Below are positions 16,803 to 27,592 of a DNA stretch of 35,685 nucleotides, piece by piece. The notes beneath the pieces are model-generated. The model had not been told where the DNA came from and searched no databases. It saw nothing but the letters and a program-made list of their open reading frames with translations. The stretch is from assembly GCA_903897715.1 (NCBI GenBank), contig CAIUCS010000166.1:1-35685 (forward strand), read 5' to 3'. How positions within the stretch are numbered: the stretch's first letter is position 1; each line of letters opens with the position of its first letter. Source of the stretch: an uncultured Synechococcales cyanobacterium (lineage in GTDB: Bacteria > Cyanobacteriota > Cyanobacteriia > CAIUCS01). Position numbers and translations under genes: made by a program.

Positions 16803-19472
16803 ATGTCCGTTGCAGTTAACCCATTGCTCACTCCTGATATTTCCCGCCCTGCCCGCTATCTTGGGACTGAAGTAGGTTCCCACCATAAGCCATGGGAGGA
16901 AGCAGTGGTGCGATGGGTACTCTCCTATCCGGAAGTCTATGAGGTGGGTGCCTCCAATTTGGGTCATATTATTCTTTACAATATCCTGAATGTCCAACCC
17001 CGTCAATTATGCGATCGCTCCTATTTGCCGGGAATGGATTTGTCCACTAAGCTACGAGAAACAGACACTCCATTATTTGCAGTTGAGTCGCGACGTGCTC
17101 TATGGGAGTTTGATTTAATTGGTTTCAGCCTTAGTTATGAGTTAGGGGCTACGAATATCTTAGAAATGCTCTCCCTTGCCCATATTCCCCTCACGTGGCA
17201 AGAAAGAATGACTGGAGATAGGGATCTAAGGCTGGCAAGTGACCCTATGCTACCCTTGGTCTTTGCAGGGGGACAAACTGCAACCTCTAACCCTGAACCC
17301 TATGCAGACTTTTTTGATTTCATTGTTTTGGGGGATGGAGAAGAATTACTACCAGAGATTGGTTTAATTGTTGAAGAGGGGAAATTAGCAGGTCTGAGTC
17401 GATTAGATTTATTACTGGATTTAGCCCAAATCCCTGGAGTATATGTTCCTCAATTCTATGGGAGGGGGGATGACGGGGGGGTTTATCCCCTGCGAACGGA
17501 TGTGCCGAGGCAAATTTTAAGACGGGTAGCCACTCCAATTCCCCACTATTCTATTGGACTAGTTCCTTACCCACAAACGGTACATGACCGATTGACCGTC
17601 GAAATTCGTCGGGGATGCACTAGGGGTTGTCGATTCTGTCAGCCAGGCATGCTAACCCGCCCAGCCCGAGATGTGGATCCTGATGCCGTCATTACCGCCA
17701 TTGAAGATGGAATGGGGGCAACTGGACATAATGAATTTTCCCTCCTGTCGTTGAGTTGCTCTGACTACCTGGCACTCCCAGCGTTAGGAATGGAAATCAA
17801 AAATCGCTTAAAGGATGCCAATGTCTCCCTATCGCTTCCCAGTCAACGGGTAGACCGCTTTGATGAAAATATTGCCAAAATCATTGGGGGTACCCGTAAC
17901 ACTGGTATTACATTTGCTCCGGAAGCGGGCACCCAGCGTTTGCGGGATATTATTAATAAGGGATTAACCAATGAAGAGCTACTCAGGGGGGTAAAAACTG
18001 CCTATGAACAGGGATGGACTAAAATCAAACTCTATTTCATGATTGGACTACCCGGAGAGACAGACGAGGATGTGCTGGGGATTGCTGAAACGGTGCGATG
18101 GCTAAAGCAGGAATGTGGAGGGATTGGACGTCGTCCTTTAGGGTTTAACCTCACCATTTCTAATTTTACGCCCAAGCCCCATACCCCTTTTCAATGGTAT
18201 TCGGTGGCTACATCGGAACTGACGCGCAAACAACAATTACTTCGTCATGAGTTGCGTACAATTCGAGGGCTGAAAGCTAATTTCACAGATGTACGCATTT
18301 CGGCAATGGAAGACTTTGTGGGTCGGGGCGATCGCCGTTTAGGGTCTGTCATTCGTCATGCTTGGGAATTAGGAGCTAGGGAAGACTCATGGTGGGAAAG
18401 CCTTGATCGGGCTTTTGAAGCTTGGAGTCAGGCGATTACTGCCGGCGGGCTTACTTGGAAATATCGATTGGTGGAGCAGGGTAATTGGCTCAATAGTCAG
18501 GAAGGCTACCCAGCGGATGCATCCCAACCCTTTCCCAATGTCTCAGTACCCCTGCCGTGGGATCACTTGGATACTGGCATTCAAAAACAGTGGTTAGTTG
18601 ATGACTGGCACCGGGCATTACAATCAGTGACAGTACCTGATTGTTCATTTGATGGTTGTTCTCACTGCGGGGTGTGTGGTGTAGAGTTTGGTCATAATGT
18701 GGTCGTCCCGCCTCCCCCTATCCCTGAATTTATGGGTAATTTTACCCCCCCCACCAATCGGGTTCAACGGCTACGGGTTTCCATTGGCAAGTTGGGGGAG
18801 ATGCGGTTTATTAGTCATTTGGATTGGCTGCGTTTATTAGACCGAGTGGTGCGTCGAGCATCGATTCCTATTGCCTTTACGGGTGGATATCATCCTTCAC
18901 CGCGGATTGTTCCTGCCAATGCTTTACCATTAGGGGTCACCAGCTCCGGGGAAATCATTGATTTTGAATTGAGTTGTTGGGTGGATCCCATGAAATTTTT
19001 AAATTTGTTACGGGAATACTTACCCGCAGACATGCCAGTTTTTCAAGTGGCTGAAGTGGATCTGAAAAGCCCCTCAGCCACTCAATTATTAATCCAAGCC
19101 GAGTACCACTTAACGGTTACCACCCTCGAAGAAGGGGTTGATCCACCTCAATGGCAAACTTGGATCAACAGGATTTTGGACTCTACCCACATTGTGACAA
19201 GTCACAAAACTAAATCAGGGCAGATACGCACTGTCAATCTACGGGATCGCCTTAATTCTCTATCTTTAATTCCGTTTCCGAATCCCACAATCGGTGAAAT
19301 TCATTATCTTGGGAGTTGTCGTAATGATGGCACCCTGCTCCGTCCAGAGCATCTAATTGTGATGCTAGAGCAGGTTGCCCACCAACCCTTTCGATTGCTA
19401 AGCAGCCATCGACAGCAGTTAATTTTAACGGATGTACTCTTTGAGAACACTATTCCGATTGGGGTGACGTAA
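16803..19472 (+). CDS. B12-binding radical SAM protein fused to a DUF2344 domain (TIGR03960/TIGR03936-like)
   Basis: An 889-residue two-part protein. Residues 1-200 are a B12-binding-like domain ([19 protein letters not shown], later [21 protein letters not shown]). The radical SAM core follows with the [4Fe-4S] motif CTRGCRFC (Cys272, Cys276, Cys279), then segments such as [11 protein letters not shown] and [18 protein letters not shown]. From about residue 650 comes the DUF2344 module ([38 protein letters not shown]). Between them is a cysteine-rich [13 protein letters not shown] patch that may bind another cluster. The reaction is not established; in many bacteria these genes sit near RNase G or ribosomal genes, suggesting RNA or ribosome modification. 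The 3' end overlaps the convergent sigA gene by 48 bp. Confidence 0.92.
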   Translation: MSVAVNPLLTPDISRPARYLGTEVGSHHKPWEEAVVRWVLSYPEVYEVGASNLGHIILYNILNVQPRQLCDRSYLPGMDLSTKLRETDTPLFAVESRRALWEFDLIGFSLSYELGATNILEMLSLAHIPLTWQERMTGDRDLRLASDPMLPLVFAGGQTATSNPEPYADFFDFIVLGDGEELLPEIGLIVEEGKLAGLSRLDLLLDLAQIPGVYVPQFYGRGDDGGVYPLRTDVPRQILRRVATPIPHYSIGLVPYPQTVHDRLTVEIRRGCTRGCRFCQPGMLTRPARDVDPDAVITAIEDGMGATGHNEFSLLSLSCSDYLALPALGMEIKNRLKDANVSLSLPSQRVDRFDENIAKIIGGTRNTGITFAPEAGTQRLRDIINKGLTNEELLRGVKTAYEQGWTKIKLYFMIGLPGETDEDVLGIAETVRWLKQECGGIGRRPLGFNLTISNFTPKPHTPFQWYSVATSELTRKQQLLRHELRTIRGLKANFTDVRISAMEDFVGRGDRRLGSVIRHAWELGAREDSWWESLDRAFEAWSQAITAGGLTWKYRLVEQGNWLNSQEGYPADASQPFPNVSVPLPWDHLDTGIQKQWLVDDWHRALQSVTVPDCSFDGCSHCGVCGVEFGHNVVVPPPPIPEFMGNFTPPTNRVQRLRVSIGKLGEMRFISHLDWLRLLDRVVRRASIPIAFTGGYHPSPRIVPANALPLGVTSSGEIIDFELSCWVDPMKFLNLLREYLPADMPVFQVAEVDLKSPSATQLLIQAEYHLTVTTLEEGVDPPQWQTWINRILDSTHIVTSHKTKSGQIRTVNLRDRLNSLSLIPFPNPTIGEIHYLGSCRNDGTLLRPEHLIVMLEQVAHQPFRLLSSHRQQLILTDVLFENTIPIGVT

Positions 19473-20609
19473 TTTACGTAAAGCTTTTGCTTCAATTTGT
19501 CGAATCCGTTCTCGGGTAACCGTAAAAATTTGTCCAATTTCTTCTAAGGTTTTCATCCGTCCATCGTCCAAGCCATAGCGTAGGCGCAAAACATCCCGCT
19601 CCCTGGGGCTTAGGGTACTGAGTACACTTTCCAAGTCTTCCCTTAATAAATGCTTAGAAACCTGGTCTTCGGGGGTTTCTCCATCAGATTCAATAAAGTC
19701 TCCTAACCGGGAATCCTCTTCTTTTCCAATTGGTGTTTCTAAAGAAATGGGTAATTGGGCAGACTTGGCAATAAACCGAAGTTTTTCAATGGTCATCTCC
19801 ATGCGGGTGGCAATTTCTTCTTCCGTAGGTTTCCGTCCCATTTCCTGGGAAAGGAGCTTGGTGGTTTTCTTAATCCGTGAAATTGTCTCATAAAGATGCA
19901 CAGGTAACCGAATCGTACGAGACTGATCCGCAATGGCACGGGTAATTGCCTGACGGATCCACCAAGTGGCGTAGGTAGAAAATTTATACCCTTTTTCGTG
20001 GTCAAATTTTTCAGCCGCCCGAATCAACCCCAAACTTCCTTCTTGAATCAAATCTTGGAAAGAAAGTCCACGGTTCATATATTTTTTGGCAATCGATACC
20101 ACCAACCGCAGATTAGATTGCACCATCTTGTCCTTAGCCCGACGTGCCACCTTCAACCGACGAATGAATAGTTTAGGTTCTTCACCCACAGCTCCCGCCC
20201 ACTCTGCGGGGAGAGGTTCACGACCATGCTGCTTAAACAGTTTTTCACGGATCCGTTCCAATTCCAGCAAGTCAGCAATTTTTCGCGCTAACTCAATTTC
20301 CTCATCTGCCCGTAGTAAACGGATTCGACCAATTTCTTGTAAATATAAGCGAATTGAGTCTTCAGTGTAGTGTTTTTTCTTGGTTTGGGACTTCCGCCGG
20401 GTAGCACGGGGTTTACCAGCCTTACTAGGGGACTCCTCATCATCTTGAGCATCACCAAATTCTTCATCAATGTCATCATCAACTAAAAGATGGATAACAG
20501 GATTTGGCTCAGCTTCAAATCCATCTAATTCCAAATGAACCAGTTCAGGTTCAGACCTAACTAGCTCACTTGGCTCAAATGTTAGGAGTAACTCATTAGC
20601 CTGGGTCAT
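19425..20609 (-). CDS. sigA: Principal RNA polymerase sigma factor, group 1 (SigA/RpoD)
   Basis: The housekeeping sigma-70, 394 residues from ATG 20609. This start is preferred over an upstream in-frame ATG at 20744 because GAGGAAAG precedes it and the protein then begins [13 protein letters not shown]. After an acidic, poorly conserved region 1.1 and a basic linker come region 1.2 ([16 protein letters not shown]), region 2 ([31 protein letters not shown], and the -10 reading [13 protein letters not shown]), region 3, and region 4.2 ([20 protein letters not shown]) ending NSVLKEYIR, the typical cyanobacterial SigA terminus. The smaller size, compared with proteobacterial RpoD, is normal in cyanobacteria. 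Its 3' end overlaps the radical-SAM gene by 48 bp; a 690-bp untranslated region precedes it. Confidence 0.95.
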   Translation of the reverse strand: MTQANELLLTFEPSELVRSEPELVHLELDGFEAEPNPVIHLLVDDDIDEEFGDAQDDEESPSKAGKPRATRRKSQTKKKHYTEDSIRLYLQEIGRIRLLRADEEIELARKIADLLELERIREKLFKQHGREPLPAEWAGAVGEEPKLFIRRLKVARRAKDKMVQSNLRLVVSIAKKYMNRGLSFQDLIQEGSLGLIRAAEKFDHEKGYKFSTYATWWIRQAITRAIADQSRTIRLPVHLYETISRIKKTTKLLSQEMGRKPTEEEIATRMEMTIEKLRFIAKSAQLPISLETPIGKEEDSRLGDFIESDGETPEDQVSKHLLREDLESVLSTLSPRERDVLRLRYGLDDGRMKTLEEIGQIFTVTRERIRQIEAKALRKLRHPNRNSVLKEYIR

Positions 20610-21303
20610 GCCGCTTTCCTCATGCTCCTTATTTAACGAAATCAATATTTTTGAAAAATTAACCGTAACTAGTGATGGTTTCTTCCATAGAAGAGGGAAC
20701 CGTGGGGCAACTCCCTTCAGAGCCCCTATGATTACCAGAAACAATGGCTCTTCCCGCAGCTAAGGCGGGGTAAGTTGTCAGAGGTATGAGGGTTTCAGTT
20801 ATTGAGCCAGATAAAGTATAAGGCTCAATAGAACATTGCTTTCCTGAAGAAGTTCATCCTGTGAACATCTTTCTTTACTTTATATACCCGTTATTAGTTT
20901 AACGAGAGAATGACAAATTAATTTTCAAAAATTAAAATCCATACCAGTAAAAATCTCCAGAAACTCCCCTACACCCAGTTAAAGTTCAAACCAACTATTC
21001 TATTAACCCGATAACCGCTCACTTTATCCCACAACCCATTATTCGTTTTAGAAAAGAAGTAAAAGGGTGACTGGTGATGATTTGGTTTATGAAATTCTAA
21101 CAATCTTTCTATGGTTCAAACGGATCTGTTCCCTTTATCAACTTAAACTGTTACAAACCCCCCTTAAATGTCTCAAAAAGCCATAAATCTTCATATTGTT
21201 CCATAACTGCGGTTTATTTTTAGGACACAATCCTATAGATGGGTACTTCCCTCCTTTTTTTCGTGGTTGGATGGGTTCCATGACAATGGAGGTCTGTTGA
21301 AAA
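20610..21303. other. Long intergenic region upstream of sigA
   Basis: About 690 bp between the murD end and the sigA start. No coding frame or RNA gene is convincing. On the minus strand near 20878-20885 is a TATATAA-like stretch that could be a -10 element, without a clear -35. Long upstream regions with several promoters are known for cyanobacterial sigA genes, so most of it is probably regulatory leader. Confidence 0.4.
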
Positions 21304-22731
21304 TTAGGTTGCTAATGTGTCCACGACAGAACCCTTTGGATTACCCCATCGGTTTTGGCACAATGTGCGAAAATCATCCCCCCGTTGTTCAAAGTTGGCA
21401 TAGTGATCAAAACTGGCACAAGCCGGTGAAAGCAGCACCACTTTAGCACCGTATTTCAAGGCTAGATCCATTGACCTGGGTACAGCGGCAGCCATAGTTT
21501 CCACAACTTCGTAGGTCTGATAATTCACTTGCTGGAGGCGACGGGCAAAAAGAGGAGCTGCATCGCCAATTAACAGGACTGCCGCTGCCTTAGCTTGGAT
21601 AGTTGCTAACCATTGATGATCATCTCCAGACTTGGCTTTGCCCCCCGCAATTAAGATAACTGGGGCTGGAACTGAGGCAAGTCCAACTTCAGCCGCGTCA
21701 TAGTTGGTGGCTTTACTATCATTGATAAAGTCTACTCCCTGCCATGTACAAATGAGCTCTAGTCGATGGGGAACTCCTGGAAAGTCAGAGATAGCCTTGG
21801 CAATCACTTTTGCTGATATTCCGGCGATGTGGGCAGCCATCACTGCCATTAATAAATTCTGTTGGTTGTGGACTCCTCCCATCTTCAGAGAATCAACGGG
21901 TAAAATTGGTTGTCCAGCAATTACCACCCATCCTGCCTGGATATAACATCCCCGTTTCACATCACCCAGGAGAGCAGACTGACCATGGGTACTGGTCCAC
22001 CAAGCCCCCGACCATTGCTGAAAACCATGTTGATGTAACCATGGGTCATCCCCGTTGAGTATTTGATCTGAAGCGTGGTGTAATAACTGAGATTTAATTG
22101 CTGCGTAATTTTCTAGGGTTTTATGACGGTCAAGGTGATCGGGTGTCAAGGTAGTCCAAATGCCGATTCGAGGGGCTAATGTGGAAGATGATTCGATTTG
22201 AAAGCTACTGATTTCAGCAATAATCCAGTCAATGGTTCTGGTTGCATCAGAAGTGGATGGATCCTGAATCTGCCTGGCAATTTCGCAGGCTGCCTTGCCA
22301 ATATTCCCACATGCTGGGGCATGCAGTCCTGCAGATTGGAATATGGCTGCAATTAAAGCAGTGGTGGTGGTTTTTCCGTTGGTTCCTGTGATGCCGATCC
22401 ACTGATGGGATTGTAGGTTACGCCATGCAAGTTCCATTTCACCAATGGTTTCAATGCCTTGATTCCGTGCTTGCAGTAAGCCAGGATGATCCCAAGGAAC
22501 TCCTGGGCTTACCACAATTAATTGTGGCGTATCGGTTGGGTCAACTAGTGGGTAGGCTAATGGATCTCCTAACTGGACATCAATCCCCCTGTCTGCCAAG
22601 CTGGTTTTTTGATGAATCAATGCCGGGGAATATCCCCCATCCCGAATAATGACGTGCCACCCTTGATAGTGTAATAATGTGGCAGCGGCTAAACCTGATT
22701 TTCCTAATCCAATGACGTGTGCGATCGCCAT
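21304..22731 (-). CDS. murD: UDP-N-acetylmuramoyl-L-alanine--D-glutamate ligase
   Basis: Adds D-glutamate to UDP-MurNAc-L-Ala in the cytoplasmic stage of peptidoglycan synthesis. ATG 22731 is chosen since GGAGAAC lies just upstream and the protein then opens with the Rossmann-like [17 protein letters not shown]; an upstream in-frame ATG would add 27 unlikely residues. The ATP loop is [12 protein letters not shown] (from about residue 113), followed by the central-domain segments [20 protein letters not shown] and [10 protein letters not shown] at the start of the third domain. 475 residues is slightly longer than E. coli MurD. It lies 89 bp downstream of pipY on the same strand, so it may be read through from the pipX operon. 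Confidence 0.95.
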   Translation of the reverse strand: MAIAHVIGLGKSGLAAATLLHYQGWHVIIRDGGYSPALIHQKTSLADRGIDVQLGDPLAYPLVDPTDTPQLIVVSPGVPWDHPGLLQARNQGIETIGEMELAWRNLQSHQWIGITGTNGKTTTTALIAAIFQSAGLHAPACGNIGKAACEIARQIQDPSTSDATRTIDWIIAEISSFQIESSSTLAPRIGIWTTLTPDHLDRHKTLENYAAIKSQLLHHASDQILNGDDPWLHQHGFQQWSGAWWTSTHGQSALLGDVKRGCYIQAGWVVIAGQPILPVDSLKMGGVHNQQNLLMAVMAAHIAGISAKVIAKAISDFPGVPHRLELICTWQGVDFINDSKATNYDAAEVGLASVPAPVILIAGGKAKSGDDHQWLATIQAKAAAVLLIGDAAPLFARRLQQVNYQTYEVVETMAAAVPRSMDLALKYGAKVVLLSPACASFDHYANFEQRGDDFRTLCQNRWGNPKGSVVDTLAT

Positions 22732-22820
22732 ATGTTCTCCTACCCTATTCCAACGGTATCTAATCGGGCTGTGTAGAATTGAATCACCAATGGGTTCTGT
22801 CCATTGCATCAACCCTGATT

Positions 22821-23522
22821 TTAAGGTCGTTTACCAAAAAGAAGTTGTCCCAGCCTCACCATAGTGGTATTGGCTTGAATCGCTTGGGTGTAATCCCCTG
22901 ACATCCCCATGGATAGTTCTGTCATGGTTAAATTCTGCCATGGTTGGGAACGGATGGAATTTGCCAAATCCTTGGTTCTTTGAAATAGATCCTGGATCTG
23001 GTCGGGAGTAAGACCTAATGGACAAATTGTCATTAATCCCTGAATTCGTAGGTGATGGCATTGGTCTAATTTTGGTAAATCCATCATTAGTTCTGGGACT
23101 GACCAACCTGACTTATGTGGGTCGGGAACTAGTTTCACTTGTAAGAGTAGATTAGGATTATGGCTTAACTCTGCTGCCAACTGATCAATACGCTGGGCTA
23201 ACGTTAGGCGATCAACCGAGTGAATCCATTGAAAGTGTTCTATGGTCTTACGAACTTTGTTGGATTGAAGATGACCAATAAAGTGCCAGGTGATTCCAGG
23301 AAGGTCTTCCAATTCTTGTTGTTTAGCGATCGCTTCCTGTAGTCGATTTTCACCAAAATCTCGGATCCCTGCCTTATATGCAAGTCGTATGGTTTGACTG
23401 GAAACTTGTTTGGAAACGGCAATCAACCGGACAGGGGTGGGTAAAGACTGACGAATGAGGAGAATACGTTCCTCTATAGTCATGGTTTCTAAATTAGCAG
23501 TAGTTAGCCCATTCATGGACAT
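22821..23522 (-). CDS. pipY: PipY, PLP-binding homeostasis protein (YggS family)
   Basis: A 233-residue PLP-binding protein with the fold of the alanine-racemase N-domain but no known catalytic activity. The PLP lysine is in LIAVSKQ (Lys38), followed by [24 protein letters not shown] and the phosphate-binding [13 protein letters not shown] near the end. In cyanobacteria the gene next to pipX is called pipY and is involved in vitamin B6 and amino/keto-acid balance. Here it follows pipX by 18 nt on the same strand, as in other cyanobacteria. ATG 23522 and the ATG two codons later are both possible. Confidence 0.93.
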   Translation of the reverse strand: MSMNGLTTANLETMTIEERILLIRQSLPTPVRLIAVSKQVSSQTIRLAYKAGIRDFGENRLQEAIAKQQELEDLPGITWHFIGHLQSNKVRKTIEHFQWIHSVDRLTLAQRIDQLAAELSHNPNLLLQVKLVPDPHKSGWSVPELMMDLPKLDQCHHLRIQGLMTICPLGLTPDQIQDLFQRTKDLANSIRSQPWQNLTMTELSMGMSGDYTQAIQANTTMVRLGQLLFGKRP

Positions 23523-23540
23523 ATGCGATTTGGTTGGTTC

Positions 23541-23810
23541 CTACTCGAAGGTTTGTTTCCGAATTAATTGCAGTTGATGATGTTCAGAAAGCATTGCCTG
23601 ACGACGGAAGAACCTGAGCTGCCCATCAACTAAAATCCGGGCATCTGAACGGGTAATTGGTTCAAATCGAACGCCATCTGTGCTTGTGGTCACCAAAAAA
23701 AATAGGCGTTGAGCATAGAGTGATGCAAATAGTTCCTTTTCTTCTTCTAAAAAGCAAACTCTGAACAACAATCCAAATGTTGGGTGGTTTAAGTAGGTTT
23801 CGTTACTCAT
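23541..23810 (-). CDS. pipX: PipX, PII- and NtcA-interacting protein
   Basis: An 89-residue protein found only in cyanobacteria. The N-terminal Tudor-like domain (NHPTFGLLFRVCFLEEEKELFASLYAQRL) binds either the PII T-loop or NtcA, followed by FEPITRSDAR and two C-terminal helices (QLRFFRRQAMLSEHH). PipX is the co-activator of NtcA when 2-oxoglutarate is high and is captured by PII when nitrogen is plentiful. Length and order match the family. It lies directly upstream of pipY (18 nt), the conserved arrangement. The 109-bp gap to nanE is A+T-rich; I see no clean NtcA box (GTA-N8-TAC) in it. Confidence 0.95.
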   Translation of the reverse strand: MSNETYLNHPTFGLLFRVCFLEEEKELFASLYAQRLFFLVTTSTDGVRFEPITRSDARILVDGQLRFFRRQAMLSEHHQLQLIRKQTFE

Positions 23811-23919
23811 TCATCAAAGGATATTGTAATATAAACCATATTGATAAGGATGATTTATATTCTACCATTGAGGGGTTTCATGCTCAGTTCATTCATTTCA
23901 AGAACCTCACTAATCCTAA

Positions 23920-24624
23920 TCAATCTGAATGCATTTCGGAACAGTATTGTCCAACTTGTATATCAATACCAGTAATCGCTGTACCCACAACCACAGCAAA
24001 AGCTCCAGCATCAATTGCTGCTCGTGCCATGGAAGGTGAGGCAATTCCACCCTCGCAAATACAGGGAACAGTTAATTGGTTTATCATTTGCTTCAGTAAA
24101 TCATACCCTGGCGGAATTTGATGTTGGGTGCCATGGGTATAGCCATACAGTGTTGTGCCCACCATGTCAGCCCCTGCCGCCTCGGCTGCAGTTGCTGATT
24201 CAATGGAATCTACATCAGCCATAACTAATTTACCAAGGTGTCCATGGATGTGTTCAATAATGCCATGTAGGGTTTCCCCATTGGGTCGTTTTCGTAAGGT
24301 TGCATCTAAGGCAATAATATCCGCCCCAGCGGCGGCGATCGCCTGGGCATGAACGAGTTGGGGGGTAATATAGACCTCATACCCTGGAATGGTTTGTTTC
24401 CATAGACCAATGATAGGAACCTTGACCCGCTGCCGTACGGCTTGGACATGGGAGGGGGTGTCCACTCGTATCCCCACTGCTCCGCGGTTAACCGCAGCTT
24501 CGGCAATAGCTGCAATGACCATTGGTTGATGAATGGGGGAATCAGCAGGGGCTTGACAAGAAACAATCAACCCTTTTCTGAATGAGGACAAAATGGGAGG
24601 TACGACCAACATAGGGGAAAACAT
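23920..24624 (-). CDS. nanE: Putative N-acetylmannosamine-6-phosphate 2-epimerase
   Basis: A 234-residue TIM-barrel epimerase interconverting ManNAc-6-P and GlcNAc-6-P. Seen: GLIVSCQAPADSPIHQP (phosphate region), AVGIRVDTPSHVQAV, VPIIGLWKQ, ADIIALDATLRKRPNG with the conserved Asp and Lys/Arg, LVMADVDSIESA, and the C-terminal GGIASPSMARAAIDAGAFAVVVGTAIT phosphate site. Family fit is good. No other sialic-acid gene is present, so it probably serves amino-sugar recycling, which is inference. It lies upstream of pipX on the same strand. Confidence 0.88.
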   Translation of the reverse strand: MFSPMLVVPPILSSFRKGLIVSCQAPADSPIHQPMVIAAIAEAAVNRGAVGIRVDTPSHVQAVRQRVKVPIIGLWKQTIPGYEVYITPQLVHAQAIAAAGADIIALDATLRKRPNGETLHGIIEHIHGHLGKLVMADVDSIESATAAEAAGADMVGTTLYGYTHGTQHQIPPGYDLLKQMINQLTVPCICEGGIASPSMARAAIDAGAFAVVVGTAITGIDIQVGQYCSEMHSD

Positions 24625-24788
24625 AAGGATTCAGTAATCCTACCGTTCATGGGGGATTTTTCCATTTACAATAATCAAAATATCCTGACATTTACTCAAA
24701 AAATCAACAAGACTTAATCTCTTCTTCCAATCCTTCTGATAAAGATTGGGCTAGTCTGGAAGTGATCATTGACTTTAGGGGACAAGTT

Positions 24789-26198
24789 ATGGCGAAACAA
24801 AGCTTTGGACTGATTGGTTTGGCCGTAATGGGAGAGAACTTAGCTCTCAATATTGAACGCAATGGATTTCCCATTGCTGTCTACAATCGTTCATCTGACA
24901 AAACCGATGCCTTTATGGCAAATCGTGCCCAAGGCAAAAATGTTAAACCCACCTATACCATCGCTGACTTCGTAGCATCATTGGAGCGACCACGACGTAT
25001 CCTGATTATGGTAAAAGCTGGGAGTCCTGTGGATGCAACCATTGATCAACTCAAACCCCTACTTGATCCGGACGATATGATCATTGATGGGGGTAATTCA
25101 CTCTATGAAGATACGGAACGACGGGTAAACAGCCTAGAAAGCAGTGGATTACGATTCATTGGCATGGGAGTTAGTGGCGGTGAAGAGGGTGCTTTAAATG
25201 GTCCTAGTCTCATGCCCGGGGGGACTAAGGCTGCCTATGAATCCATTGAACCCATTGTCACCAAAATAGCCGCTCAGGTTGATGACGGTCCCTGTGTTAC
25301 CTACATTGGTCCAGGAGGGTCAGGGCACTATGTAAAAATGGTACACAATGGGATTGAATATGGGGATATGCAACTAATTGCAGAAGCCTATGATCTACTC
25401 AAAAATGTAGCTGGGTTATCCCATACCCAACTCCATGAAGTGTTTGCCGAGTGGAATACCACTGAAGAGCTAAATTCATTTTTAATTGAAATTACTGCTA
25501 ATATCTTTACCCACATTGATGACTATACCCACGAACCCTTGGTGGAGTTAATCTTAGATAGTGCCGGACAGAAGGGAACTGGGCGTTGGACAGTGGTTAG
25601 TGCCTTGGATTTGGGAGTGCCAATCCCCACGATTACTGCTGCCGTCAACGCCCGGATTATGTCGGCTTATAAAACGGAACGGGTAGCTGCGGCACGTCAA
25701 CTATCGGGACCTTCGTCTACGATTGGTGGTGACGTTCAATCCTTCATTTCCCAAGTTCGGGATGCCCTTTATTGTTCCAAGATTTGTTCCTATGCCCAAG
25801 GGATGGCTCTGTTAAGTGCTGCTTCAACTCAATTTAAGTACAATCTTAATTTGGGAGAGGCGGCACGGATCTGGAAAGGAGGATGTATCATTCGGGCTGG
25901 TTTTTTAAATAAAATCAAGCATGCGTTTCATGAAGAACCAACCCTACCCAACCTGTTGTTGGCTCCAGAATTTAAACAAACAATTTTAGACCGTCAAGGG
26001 GCATGGCGAGAAACATTGGCAACGGCAGCGAAACTAGGGATTCCTGTTCCTGCCTTTAGTGCATCGTTGGATTACTTTGACAGTTATCGCCGCGATCGCC
26101 TCCCCCAAAACCTAACTCAAGCCCAGCGGGACTACTTTGGTGCCCATACGTTTGAACGGATTGATAAACCTGGTGTTTTTCATGCCCCATGGTTTTAA
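24789..26198 (+). CDS. gnd: 6-phosphogluconate dehydrogenase, decarboxylating
   Basis: Third enzyme of the oxidative pentose-phosphate pathway: 6-phosphogluconate + NADP+ gives ribulose 5-phosphate, CO2 and NADPH. In cyanobacteria this supplies reductant at night. ATG 24789 is preferred: AGGGGAC precedes it and MAKQSFGLIGLAVMGENLALN puts the NADP-binding GLxGLAVMG at the N-terminus. Further on are MIIDGGNSLYEDTERR, GGEEGALNGPSLMPGG, the catalytic KMVHNGIEYGDMQ, and IKHAFHEEPTLPNLL. A C-terminal RDYFGAHTFERIDKPG is typical. 469 residues is the normal size. Transcribed alone and divergent from nanE. Confidence 0.97.
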   Translation: MAKQSFGLIGLAVMGENLALNIERNGFPIAVYNRSSDKTDAFMANRAQGKNVKPTYTIADFVASLERPRRILIMVKAGSPVDATIDQLKPLLDPDDMIIDGGNSLYEDTERRVNSLESSGLRFIGMGVSGGEEGALNGPSLMPGGTKAAYESIEPIVTKIAAQVDDGPCVTYIGPGGSGHYVKMVHNGIEYGDMQLIAEAYDLLKNVAGLSHTQLHEVFAEWNTTEELNSFLIEITANIFTHIDDYTHEPLVELILDSAGQKGTGRWTVVSALDLGVPIPTITAAVNARIMSAYKTERVAAARQLSGPSSTIGGDVQSFISQVRDALYCSKICSYAQGMALLSAASTQFKYNLNLGEAARIWKGGCIIRAGFLNKIKHAFHEEPTLPNLLLAPEFKQTILDRQGAWRETLATAAKLGIPVPAFSASLDYFDSYRRDRLPQNLTQAQRDYFGAHTFERIDKPGVFHAPWF

Positions 26199-26269
26199 GC
26201 TGACTATAACCCCATGTTTATAGTAGACTTAGCACCAAAAACCATCACCATCCTGCACCAAGACTGCTC

Positions 26270-27583
26270 ATGACTATTCAACTATCCACAATGACCCTAT
26301 TCCCCAGACAGACTCGACGAGCAGTCCTAGCAGTGATGGGATTGCTCGTCAGCGGCTTAGTCAGTTGTAGCCCTAGTTCCCCATCCGTCCAGCAGCCTAG
26401 AGGTGGCAAGGCGGAAATTGAATTTTGGACAATGCAACTCAGTCCTAAATTTGATGGTTACTTCCAGCAACTCATCGCAAATTTTGAAACCCAAAATCCT
26501 GGAATTGCAGTGCGTTGGGTGGACGTTCCTTGGACTGCAATGCAAAGTAAAATCCTGACGGCTGTTTCAGCAAAAACGGCACCAGATGTGGTAAATCTTA
26601 ACCCTGACTTTGCTTCCCAGTTAGCTGGACGTAAGGCTTGGTTATGGTTGGATGGGAAGGTGACGGATAGGGATCGTAATCAATACTTCCCAAAGATCTG
26701 GCGGGCAGGCACCTTGGAGGGGCAAAGTTTTGGCATTCCCTGGTACCTAACAACGAGGGTGATGATTTATAACACCCAACTTCTAAAGCAAGCTGGTATC
26801 ACCCAACCTCCTGCCACCTATGCCCAGTTGGCTCAGTTGGCAAAACAGGTACGACAAAAAACAGGAAAATTTGCCTTTTTCACCACGGTTGTCCCTGAGG
26901 ATTCAGCGGAAATTTTAGAATCAATGGTTCAGATGGGAGTAACATTAGTGGATGCCAATGGAAAAGCAGCTTTTAATAATCCTATTGGGAAGCAGGCATT
27001 TCAGTATTGGGTGGATTTATATCAGTCAGGGTTATTACCAAAGGAGGTATTAACCCAAGGGCATCGTCAAGGAATTGAACTATACCAAGCTGGAGAAACA
27101 GCCCTGTTAATGTCCAGCCCTGAATTTTTAAATACCATTGGGAATAACGCCCCAGCCATTGCTGCCGTCTCCGCCACCGCCCCTCAAATTAGTGGCGATA
27201 CTCAAAAGAAAAATGTGGCAGTGATGAATCTGGTCATTCCCCGTGATTCGGATCAACCAGATGCTGCCCTTAAGTTTGCCCTATTTGTCACCAATGCTGA
27301 TAACCAACTGACCTTTGCGAAAGCAGCTAATGTACTCCCTTCCACTGCTCAAGCGCTGAAAGATCCCTTTTTTACCACCCTCCCCCCCAATAGGACGGCT
27401 GTTGACCAGGCTCGGATTGTGAGTGCCAATCAGTTGAAAACGGCTGAAGTTTTAATCCCTGTTATCAAGGATATTAAGGTATTACAAAAGATTATTTACA
27501 ATCAATTGCAAGCAGCCATGCTAGGGCAAAAATCAGCGAGCCAAGCGACGGCTGATGCCGCCTCTGAATGGGATGGACGGTAA
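26270..27583 (+). CDS. Sugar-type ABC transporter substrate-binding lipoprotein
   Basis: A 437-residue family-1 extracellular solute-binding protein. The signal peptide contains TRRAVLAVMG (twin Arg16-Arg17), a hydrophobic core and the lipobox LVSC with Cys33 as lipidation site, so the mature protein is a membrane-anchored lipoprotein. The binding fold follows: IEFWTMQ, a segment similar to FETQNPGIAVRWVDVPW, then APDVVNLNPDF. The ligand is unknown; the family binds mono- and oligosaccharides or glycerol phosphates. No permease or ATPase genes are adjacent, so the rest of the transporter must be elsewhere. The RRxxL-like motif could mean Tat export. An in-frame ATG at residue 8 is an alternative start. 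It lies 9 bp upstream of surE. Confidence 0.88.
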   Translation: MTIQLSTMTLFPRQTRRAVLAVMGLLVSGLVSCSPSSPSVQQPRGGKAEIEFWTMQLSPKFDGYFQQLIANFETQNPGIAVRWVDVPWTAMQSKILTAVSAKTAPDVVNLNPDFASQLAGRKAWLWLDGKVTDRDRNQYFPKIWRAGTLEGQSFGIPWYLTTRVMIYNTQLLKQAGITQPPATYAQLAQLAKQVRQKTGKFAFFTTVVPEDSAEILESMVQMGVTLVDANGKAAFNNPIGKQAFQYWVDLYQSGLLPKEVLTQGHRQGIELYQAGETALLMSSPEFLNTIGNNAPAIAAVSATAPQISGDTQKKNVAVMNLVIPRDSDQPDAALKFALFVTNADNQLTFAKAANVLPSTAQALKDPFFTTLPPNRTAVDQARIVSANQLKTAEVLIPVIKDIKVLQKIIYNQLQAAMLGQKSASQATADAASEWDGR

Positions 27584-27592
27584 GAGGGTCTG

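Noticed and set aside
20610-20744. Upstream ATG adding 45 residues to SigA
   Set aside because: The extension lacks sigma-like content, and GAGGAAAG sits properly before ATG 20609.
23777-24121. 114-codon plus-strand frame across pipX and nanE
   Set aside because: Antisense to the nanE C-terminal phosphate-binding region; low-complexity and no ribosome site.
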